Below the pieces are notes generated by a model. The model did no database searches and was not told the origin of the DNA. It saw only the letters and a program-made list of their open reading frames with translations. Made by a program: the position numbers and the translations under genes. A DNA stretch of 64,000 bases from Chamaelirium japonicum (Eukaryota; Streptophyta; Magnoliopsida; Liliales; Melanthiaceae): assembly GCA_947650365.1 (NCBI GenBank), contig CANTAL010000022.1, positions 508,554 through 572,553 of the forward strand, in the 5' to 3' direction. Shown in pieces: positions 1 to 7,268 of this stretch; position 1 is the stretch's first letter, and every line of letters begins with the position of its first letter.

Positions 1-447
1 GGCGAAGCAGACAAGCGGGTTACGGCAGGCGGTGACAACGTGGTCGCGCTCTCCACACCGATGACAGCGACGGACCTGAGAAAGACGCCCTCCTAGAAAG
101 GATCTAGAAGATCGCCCGGCCGGAACCCTAGACCCCCCCGAACCGCTCGCAGCCCCCGGAGACCAAGCCGGGCGGCGCACTACATCCGCGAAGGAGACTC
201 TCTGCGGGGGTGTTGCTGTAGATGGTGGTTTTGAAACGCCCCCGGGACGCCTATCCCGGGAACGATGTTCCGCCTCCACCCCTCCAGAAACCCTCCCCCC
301 GAGAGCCCTACCTCCTGAACGAGATGCACCTCGGGAACGCGCTGAAGACTTAGAGCGGCTATGGGATTCGGGCATGGGGGACTTCCCCCTAGATCTCCCC
401 CGGATCTCCCTGGTCTTCGAGGAGCCTCGGGATCGCCCTCTCGCCAT
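1..447 (-). CDS. LINE ORF1-like protein, N-terminal part (runs off left edge)
   Basis: An open minus-strand frame starts at the ATG at 447 and stays open to base 1 (149 codons, no stop in the window). The N-terminal half is rich in Arg, Ser and Gly. It is followed by an SFADVV stretch and a CX2CX4HX4C zinc knuckle, CHRCGERDHVVTAC, at about 25-66, then CRNPLVCF. A knuckle of this form after a basic, low-complexity N-terminus is typical of ORF1 or gag-like proteins of plant L1-type LINEs, where it binds the element RNA. The reverse transcriptase would lie left of the window. The start is chosen as the first ATG in the frame. A host zf-CCHC protein derived from such an element is the alternative. 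Confidence 0.5.
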   Translation of the reverse strand, partial: MARGRSRGSSKTREIRGRSRGKSPMPESHSRSKSSARSRGASRSGGRALGGRVSGGVEAEHRSRDRRPGGVSKPPSTATPPQRVSFADVVRRPAWSPGAASGSGGSRVPAGRSSRSFLGGRLSQVRRCHRCGERDHVVTACRNPLVCFA

Positions 448-985
448 CCGCCTCCGGGTTTTTCCTTCGATCGCGGGAACTGAACCAAAGAGGGCGGGTG
501 GGGGTCTCGACCTCGGTGTGGGGTTGGTGGCTCCCAGGTGGATCGGTGACAGTTGGAGCAGGAGGGGACGTGGAAGCGGCGCTAGGTTGTGACGGATCGA
601 CGCCGGCGAGGGCTGAACCATGTCAGGCAGCGCGGGGGAGGCCGGATGGGCGTTGATCGGAGCCGGGCTGCTCGAAGCGACTCCGTGTGGCGCGGATCGG
701 GGCCGGGAATGACCGGGGTAGCTGGCGGGGTTGGGTAGTGGCTAGGATGCGATAGGATCGCAACGACGGTACGGCAGCGACCCGCTCAGGGCAGATCGGC
801 CCCCGGGCGGCGCGGATCAAGGCCGGATGACGTCGGGGCGGGCATCCTCTTCATGCCGACGGGCCGGCTCCAGTCCGACGACGCCGTTCGGAGGTCGAGA
901 AGGCGGTGGCCGTGAGATCCCCTTCCAGTCAACCCTCGTTGCTGCAGCCCTTTGACCGAAACTCCATCGCCCGCCGGAGATGTTC
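1..985 (-). mobile_element. Probable LINE (L1-type), 5' end
   Basis: The GC-rich block from the left edge to about 985 contains the ORF1-like frame and, upstream of it on the minus strand, about 540 bp of GC-rich sequence without a convincing frame, as expected of a LINE 5' UTR. Composition changes abruptly to AT-rich near 985-1010, which I take as the 5' end of the insertion. The family and the right boundary are inferred; poly(A) and RT would be outside the window. Confidence 0.4.
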
Positions 986-1243
986 CAGACGTACAAGCCA
1001 ATAATAAATTATTGATTCCTACTCACACTAATGGAGCAACTGGACCCCTTGCCTCGTTATGCACTTTCTTTTGGATGACATGGCAGTCCATGATTGGGCT
1101 GCAAGCAAGTGCAGCAAATGAATCCGGTAGCAAAAATGCTCTCCAATCTAAAGATTCCCTAGATTTAGCACAAGAACACTTAACCGCCCTGTCCTTTATT
1201 TTGTTCCAAAACGCTCCCTAAAGTTTGAAATGTTACCACAGTA

Positions 1244-1245
<2 letters not shown>

Positions 1246-1279
<34 letters not shown>
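1246..1279. repeat. (TA)n microsatellite
   Basis: Uninterrupted TA dinucleotides, about 17 units, in AT-rich intergenic DNA left of the fold-back element. The stretch 1010-1245 shows nothing recognisable. Confidence 0.9.
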
Positions 1280-1281
<2 letters not shown>

Positions 1282-1397
1282 TCTTCAGAAAGAGTATATA
1301 TTCATCGGGAGACTTAAGCTATTTTTTGAAATTAAAGTGTCTTACAGGTAAAATTCATCCCTCAAAAAGGACTTATGTCAAAGTTTTCCTAAAAAAA

Positions 1398-1653
1398 AGG
1401 AAAATTTTATTCATACCCCAAAAATCTGTAATTAGCTCCTATTTTCAACAAACTCGAACACACCCCATTTTCTTTGATCATTCCCCATTTTTATTCCAAA
1501 AATACCCTTCCCTCTTACACCCCACCTTGAATACACCCCAGTTAAATGGCCCGTCCCATCTTGATCATACCCCATTCCTTTCCGATGTTGAAGCCCCATG
1601 AGTATAGGGACGTGGGGAGGGTTATTTTGATTATTCGCCATTCATTGATGGCT

Positions 1654-1738
<85 letters not shown>

Positions 1739-1970
1739 TCTCTCTTCTTTCCTCATTGCTAGATGAGTTAGATCTCGTTTGGAGGAATCTGATAGGGGGA
1801 ATTTTGAGTGCAATTCCTTTTCAATTATGGTCGATGCCCAAAAGATTGATTATGTTTTAGGTTTTAGTTGGATGTGGGGTATAAGATAAGGGTATAAATG
1901 ATATTTTAAAAGGGATGGGAGATAGGGGCTAGTTACAGGTTTTTGGGGGTATGAATAAAAAAAATTGGCC
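1398..1970. mobile_element. Old fold-back (MITE-like) element upstream of the P450
   Basis: The sequence from about 1398 (TTTTATTCATACCCC, then AAAATCTGTAATTAGC) reappears inverted at about 1925-1970 (GCTAGTTACAGGTTTTTGGG, then GGTATGAATAAAA). The arms match about 80% over their outer 40 nt and more weakly further in, where both carry a TTACACCCCACC-like block. The centre holds a (TA)n(GA)n microsatellite. I see no clear target duplication, so the class is open. The right arm ends within about 10 bp of the likely P450 TATA box. Confidence 0.45.
1656..1736. repeat. Compound (TA)n(GA)n microsatellite
   Basis: About 22 TA units run directly into about 18 GA units. It lies inside the fold-back element, about 320 bp upstream of the P450 start codon. 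Confidence 0.95.
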
Positions 1971-1976
1971 TCTCGC

Positions 1977-1985
1977 TCTATAAGT
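1977..1985 (+). promoter_or_regulatory. Probable TATA box of the P450 gene
   Basis: TCTATAAGT lies about 75 bp upstream of the P450 ATG at 2057, giving a 5' UTR of roughly 45-50 nt if transcription starts about 30 bp downstream. It is immediately right of the fold-back arm. Position is the only evidence. Confidence 0.4.
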
Positions 1986-2056
1986 AAAACAGAGAATGTT
2001 GCCGAAAGGTGAACGAAGTAACAATTCAGTACCCACCCGTAGCTCCACTTCCAACC

Positions 2057-3665
2057 ATGGAACTCCAGTTCCCATCCTTCCCCCTCTTGCTCACCCTCTC
2101 CCTCTTCTTGCTAATGGCGATGAAGATCTTAGCCAAGTCGAAAACCCCCAATGCAAGGCCACCTCCGGGCCCGTGGAAGCTCCCGATCATCGGAAGCATT
2201 CATCACCTGATCGGCAGGCCACCCCACCGCAGGCTGCGCGATCTCGCCAGCGAGCACGGCCCGGTGATGCACCTCAAGCTAGGCCAAGTCGACCTCGTCG
2301 TGGTCTCATCACCGGAGGCCGCGGAGGTGGTCACCAAGTTGCGCGACCTCAACTTCGCCTCCCGACCCGCGATGTTGGCCGGAAATATCGTGTGCTACGG
2401 GTGCACGAACATAGCTTTCTCCCCTTACGGCGCTTACTGGCGGCAGTTGAGGAAGATCTGCATCCTCGAGCTCCTGAGCACCAAGCGCGTCAAGATCCTC
2501 CGCTCCCTCAGGGAGGAGGAGGCTTCGACTCTCGTCGCGAGCATTTCCGGGGCGGCCGAGTCGCCCGTCAACCTCACCAAGATGATATTCTCGTCCAACA
2601 GCACGATGATCTCGAGAGCCGCCTTCGGGAAGGAATGCAAGCAGCAAGAAATTTTACTGTCGACGTTGAAGGAGGCAGAGCATTTCGGTTCGGGCTTCAT
2701 GCTCGCCGATATATTCCCGTCGGTGAAGTTCATCGACACCGTGAGCGGGGCGAAGTCGAAGCTCACCCGGTTTCACAGGCAAATCGATGAGATCCTTGAT
2801 GAAATCATCCAAGATCGCCGGATATGGACGAGGGATGGCCGAGAGGAATCTGAGGAAAACATACTTGACGTTCTACTAAGGATCAAAGATCATGGCGGCC
2901 TCGAAATCCCTCTCACCATGAACAACATCAAGGCCGTGATCTTGGTGATCACTCATTTAATTTCTTTTAATTTGCTCAGTAAGTAAATTACAACTTGAAT
3001 AGAGCCTTCATCGATCTTCTGCTCCCGTATTCAAAGTGCAGGACATGTTTTTGGGAGGGACGGAGACCGCGTCGAGCACGCTCATGTGGGCGATGTCGGA
3101 GCTGATGAGGAATCCCAAAGCGATGGAGAAGGCGCAGGGCGAGGTGCGGAGCGTTCTAAGAGGCAAGGCGGAGATCGAAGAGGGTGACGTTAGTGAGATG
3201 CACTACTTGAAGCTGGTCATCAAAGAGACCTTAAGGTTGCATCCACCCCTTCCATTGCTGCTGCCTCGAGTGTGCGGCGAGACATGCCAGATCAATGGAT
3301 TCACCATACGAGCGGAGAGCCGGGTCGTCGTGAATGCGTGGGCATTGGCGAGGGACCCTCGGATCTGGGATGACCCAGAGAGCTTCAAGCCGGAGAGGTT
3401 CGATGGGAGCTCGGTTGATCTCAAGGGGAACGACTTTGAGTTCTTGCCGTTTGGAGCTGGGAGGTGGATATGTCCGGGGATGGCGTTTGGACAGGCTAGC
3501 ATGGAGGCCATCCTGTCTCGCCTCCTTTACTATTTCAATTGGGAGCTCCCCAGCGGGATGAAACCAGAAGATGTGGACATGGCTGAGACTTTTGGTACGA
3601 CAATCAGGAGAGCAAATGATCTGTTCCTGCTGGCTACCCCTTATATTTCATCCACTGTTGTTTGA
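2057..3665 (+). CDS. Cytochrome P450, CYP71 clade (two exons)
   Basis: Predicted membrane-anchored haem monooxygenase of the plant CYP71 clade, acting at the ER with NADPH-P450 reductase; substrate unknown. Exon 1 is 2057-2944, intron 2945-3041 (GT...CAG, phase 0, at the conserved CYP71 position before the I-helix) and exon 2 3042-3665. They encode 503 residues, a normal length. In order: hydrophobic N-terminal anchor (about 6-22), proline hinge PPPGPWKLP, C-helix WRQLRK, I-helix GGTET (about 301-305), KETLRLHP, FKPERF, and haem motif FGAGRWICPG (433-442) with Cys440 as haem ligand. Trp438 replaces the Arg nearly always present in FxxGxRxCxG. I chose the ATG at 2057, not one 48 bp upstream, because it begins the hydrophobic anchor directly. 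Codons are GC-rich. A retrotransposon lies 47 bp after the stop. Confidence 0.9.
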
Positions 3666-3712
3666 AGTTTGGATATAAAAACTGCAAGGAAAGTTAACTC
3701 CATGGTGTTGGA
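3666..3712 (+). other. Left remnant of the P450 3' UTR
   Basis: Only 47 bp lie between the P450 stop and the 5' LTR of Copia-A. The last five (TTGGA, 3708-3712) are the target-site duplication, repeated at 22030-22034. The continuation of the original 3' UTR should therefore be the sequence right of 22034, where an ATAAATAA motif near 22071 could be the original poly(A) signal. Confidence 0.6.
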
Positions 3713-3850
3713 TGTTAATGTATATACCGGTCGGGTTCTAAGTACAGTAGGGTCGAATTGTGTGTGTATATATGTACATTTATATTGGGCTTCAGTCCCT
3801 CAACGAGAACTATTTCATTCTCTCCAAACCCTAGCCGTCATCTCCTAACA
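3713..3850 (+). repeat. Copia-A 5' LTR
   Basis: 138 bp beginning TGTTAATGTATATACC and ending TCTCCTAACA (TG...CA ends). It matches the 3' LTR at 21892-22029 and the related LTR at 36129-36266. Confidence 0.93.
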
Positions 3851-3862
3851 TGGTATCAGAGC
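3851..3862 (+). promoter_or_regulatory. Copia-A primer-binding site (initiator Met-tRNA)
   Basis: TGGTATCAGAGC directly follows the 5' LTR; this is the standard sequence complementary to the 3' end of plant initiator Met-tRNA used by copia elements to prime minus-strand DNA. Confidence 0.95.
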
Positions 3863-3899
3863 TCTAGGGTTCTCTCGCGCGTCGACGGTGACGACGACG

Positions 3900-4395
3900 A
3901 CAGTGGCCATCTCCGGCTCCGATCTCCTTGTGCTCCCTCCCTCCGGTCTCCCCCGCTCCCTCCAGTCTACCGCAGCACCACCCCCCTTCCCCCCGGCCTC
4001 CCGCAGCACCTCCTCCTCCCCCCGGCATCCCGCGGTGCCCCCCTTCCCCTTCCAGCCTCCCGCAGCCCCCCTGCCCCTTCTGACATCCCGCAGCCCCCCT
4101 GCCCCTTCCGGTATCCTGCACCCCCCTTGTAGCCTCCCACAGCCCACCCCTCCCCTTCCGGCATCCCGCAACCCCCCTTGCAGCCCCTCCGACCCCCCCC
4201 CCCCCCCCCCCCCGCCACCCCCTGCCACCCTTACAGCACATTCCCCCCCCCCCCCCCCAACGCTTCCCGCCCCCCTCTCACCCCATTTCTGCAGTCCCCG
4301 ACAGTCCCACCCCCGCACTCCAACCTCTTTCTCCCCCGACAGCCCCCCCTACTGGCATTTTTTCCCTTTTCTCGCACTCTGTCTCCCTTGAGATT
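3900..4395 (+). repeat. C-rich degenerate minisatellite in the Copia-A leader
   Basis: About 500 bp made almost only of C and T, with a degenerate unit of about 27 bp built on CATCCCGCAGCCCCCCTGCC and homopolymeric C runs near 4193-4212 and 4246-4258. It lies between the PBS and gag. Long proline-rich and glycine-rich frames here are composition artefacts. Confidence 0.75.
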
Positions 4396-4399
4396 CCTC

Positions 4400-4877
4400 C
4401 ACGGCGTCTCCTACCGTGCTGTCCATCGTCGCAATATCTCCACCGCTGAAGGCAGTCATCTTTCTGTTGTCTTCGGCCAGTGACTGGCCTGATTGGTCGC
4501 TCACCGTTGAGGCAGTGCTATCTAGTTGCGATCTTTGGGGTCACATCACAGGTGATCACCCTCCTCTAGATACCTACTCTGGTTCATCCTTGGTCACCAC
4601 TAGCGCTGCAGATAGTGATGCGTCTTCTGTTGCTATTGCCACTACGGCTGCTGCCACGACCGCCCTCACGTGGCGTCGCCACAACCATACCATCAGGGTC
4701 TATCTCCTGGACTATGTTGCTTGTCCGCTCCTTGCTCCCATCGGCCGCCTTCCTACAGCCCGTGCGATGTGGGAGTATCTCCGGGACTTGTTTCTCCCGT
4801 GTGGTGGTGCACGCCGGTATCAGCTTATCTGCAATTCACAGTCCGCTCGTCAGGGGGAACGCACGATTCATGACTTC
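4400..4877 (+). pseudogene. Copia-A gag, left part
   Basis: The translation shows a copia gag N-terminal pattern (DWPDWSLTVEAVLSS, ALTWRRHNHT, ARAMWEYLRDLF). The coding region is cut at 4877 by the Tat element and resumes at 18031. Fossil. Confidence 0.8.
4873..4877. repeat. Target-site duplication of the Tat element (left)
   Basis: ACTTC, repeated exactly at 18031-18035. A perfect 5-bp duplication marks the Tat insertion as a simple integration event within Copia-A gag. Confidence 0.95.
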
Positions 4878-5978
4878 TGTTCGGGGGATTTTTCGCTGGT
4901 CCGTGCGGGCTGCCTGCAAGACAAAGAAAAGAGAACGTGAGAACGGCTGGCTCCCTCCGGAGCGCAGACCCTCCGACGCTCAAGTCAGTCACAGTGGCAC
5001 AACGGCGAGCTGTAATGGACCAAAGAGGAAGGAAAAGGGATTTCGAACCTGTACTATGGAGCCTGGGGGTGAGCATTTATAGCAATCGGCGGCCTACCGT
5101 GGCCCGACACGTGGAGATTCTTCCGGCGCCTTCTAGACCCCCCACGTTCTGGCTCGCGTGGGTCTGACAGTCCTTGGTACTCGCGCCCTGACATTCTGTC
5201 GTCAGGCCTGCCAGGCGGTTTGAGTGGGGGAGGGAATCTTTCTTGTCGTGGCCAGGTGGCCATTCTGGAATGTTCAAGTCTGGGAGGTCTCGAACTGATT
5301 CGAGCGAGCTTCCGTGGACCACGTTTGTCCACGTAGCTTCCGTGGGGTTTTGCCACCTGGCATCTCCTCATACATTGTGGGCGACCTCCGACGGGGAGCT
5401 AAGGTGAGCTCGCCCTCTATTGCTCCGCCTTCTCTTCCACATCTATCAAGAGTCGGACCTCGCGGGAGCAACCTCCTCGATAAACTGGGGAATTCTGGCG
5501 AGCTTGGGCGAGCTCCTGAGCGAGCTAGGCGAGCTACGGGGCGAGCTCCTGAGCGAGCTTCTGGGCGATCTCGGGCGAGCTCCGTCGAGCTCAGGCGAGC
5601 TCCTGAGCGAGCTTCTGGGCGATCTCAGGCGAGCTCCATCGAGCTCAGGCGAGCTCTTAAGAGTGCTCTTGGCCTGGCCCCTTTCAGCCTAATGTGGATC
5701 TCGCTCCCTGTCAAGGTGATTTGGTGAGCACGGGGGAGCGAACTCCTGCGAGCTGCACTCAGATACAAGGTGTCCATCCAGCTCCCTGTGGGGCGAGCTC
5801 CTGAGGGGTTGGGAGAGGCGAGCTGCACTCAGATACAAGGTGTCCATCCAGCTCCCTGTGGGGCGAGCTCCTGATGGGCTGGGAGGGCGAGCTTTTTGGA
5901 CGGGCTCCCTCGAGAACTCTTATCTCAGATGCGTTTGCAATGCTACCCAAGATATGTGGTTTCTGTCTACCCCCAACA
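4878..5978 (-). repeat. Tat element 3' LTR
   Basis: 1,101 bp with TG...CA ends, matching 16930-18030 at a constant offset of 12,052. It contains clustered GCGAGCT/GAGCTC motifs at about 5490-5665 and a duplicated block of about 70 bp (about 5748-5880) around CACTCAGATACAAGGTGTCC. Confidence 0.96.
5074..5083 (-). promoter_or_regulatory. TATA box copy in the 3' LTR
   Basis: GCTATAAATG on the minus strand, identical to the copy in the 5' LTR at 17126-17135 where it would drive the genomic RNA. In this copy it could start read-out transcription into left-flanking Copia-A and P450 DNA, antisense to the P450. Confidence 0.5.
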
Positions 5979-5997
5979 TTACCCCCTCCTGAGGGAG
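5979..5997 (-). promoter_or_regulatory. Tat element polypurine tract
   Basis: On the minus strand the purine-rich string CAGGAGGGGGTAA sits immediately before the 3' LTR, the position of the plus-strand DNA primer. Confidence 0.8.
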
Positions 5998-6117
5998 TGA
6001 TCGAGGAAACTCGACGCTTGCTCAGGAGTCTTAGCGAACTCCTATCCCCGGCAATGTGCCTGATATCAATGTCTGCCGTAACAGTTTTCTTGCGGGGCGG
6101 AGATAATAGCGATGACG

Positions 6118-6865
6118 GCCTGCGCCGAGAACTTTGACTGCCAGTATTTCACAAACGCTGGGCGGGCCACGAGCATCAGCCATGAGCGATCTCCTGCGAT
6201 GCGAGCTCCTCACATGCGGTCAGGGTCAGCTTCGGGCAAGCTTGGGCGCCTGCCGTGGGCGGTCTGCATCGAGAGTTTTGACTCTCAGTACTTTTCCAAA
6301 AACGCCGGGCGGGCCACGAGCGTCAGCCACGAGCGATCTCCTTCCGGTGCGAGCTTGTCACACGCGGTCAGGGTCTGCCTCGGGCGAGCTGCGGGCACCT
6401 GCCGTGAGCGGTCTGCATCGAGAGTTTTGACTCTCAGTACTTTTCAAAAAACGCCGGGCGGGCCACGAGCGTCAGCCACGAGCGATCTCCTTCCGGTGCG
6501 AGCTTGTCACACGCGGCCAGGGTCTGCCTCGGGCGAGCTGCGGGCACCTACCGCGAGCGGTCTGCATCGAGAGTTTTGACTCTCAGTACTTTTCAAAAAC
6601 GCCGGGCGGGCCACGAGCGTCAGCCACGAGCGATCTCCTTCCGGTGCGAGCTTGTCACACGCGGCCAGGGTCTGCCTCGGGCGAGCTGCGGGCACCTGCC
6701 GCGAGCGATCTGCGTCGAGAGTTTTGACTCCCAGTACTTCACAAACGCTGGACGGGCCACGAGCGTCAGCCACGAGCGATCTCCTTCCGGTGCGAGCTTG
6801 TCACACGCGGTCAGGGTCTGCTTCGGGCGAGCTTGGGACGCCTGCCGCGGGCGATCTTATGACTT
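6118..6865. repeat. Tandem array, five copies of an about 148-bp unit
   Basis: The marker GAGAGTTTTGACTCTCAGTA recurs at 6271, 6420, 6569 and 6717, with a diverged copy at 6127, giving periods of 144, 149, 149 and 148 bp. The middle copies are nearly identical and the outer ones more diverged. The array lies between the 3' LTR and the antisense gene. Each unit carries the short palindrome GAGAGTTTTGACTCTC. Confidence 0.92.
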
Positions 6866-7165
6866 GGGTATCGCACCGAATCTCCAACGGTCGCTTCACC
6901 TTAACTGCGGCGCGAGGCTCAATGCTGATACAGCGAATCTCATCATGAGACCCCGATCGGCGCGAGACGCGTGTCTCCTCCTCATTTGTCCCTTTCTCTG
7001 TCAATAAAGGACAGTGCTGGCGCCAGCGCAGCTTTTTCCACGCGTGGTCCACGTGGCGCTCGACGATTTGAGAGAAGCGAGCTGTCGCTTTGATCGCCGT
7101 CACGTCGCCTCGCCGAGCGCGCTTGGGCATTAAATGCGGATCGATTCACCTGTCTCTCGCTCGCC

Positions 7166-7174
7166 TTTAAATAG
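7166..7174 (+). promoter_or_regulatory. TATA box of the antisense gene in the Tat element
   Basis: TTTAAATAG lies about 100 bp upstream of the ATG at 7269 and on the same strand as the antisense gene, opposite to gag-pol. Spacing fits a plant core promoter, implying that the gene is transcribed independently of the element RNA. Confidence 0.5.
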
Positions 7175-7268
7175 GGGACGGGGGGCAATTTTTACTGCCG
7201 CGTGAAAACAGCTCTCCCTTCTCCCTTTGCTTCTAGTGCTTTCAGCTCGCTTTAGCCCTTCTGCTCTC

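Noticed and set aside
1996-2790. 264-residue plus-strand frame overlapping P450 exon 1
   Set aside because: Out-of-frame shadow of a GC-rich exon; Arg/Pro/Gly-rich and without domain motifs, while the P450 frame has all family signatures.
3851-3862. tRNA gene fragment (TGGTATCAGAGC; also inverted at 40525-40536)
   Set aside because: Both sit exactly at LTR edges and are primer-binding sites; no cloverleaf around them. I found no tRNA or rRNA gene in the window.
3845-4318. Long Gly/Arg-rich minus-strand and Pro-rich plus-strand frames
   Set aside because: Composition artefacts of the C/T-only leader of Copia-A; no complexity and no start context.
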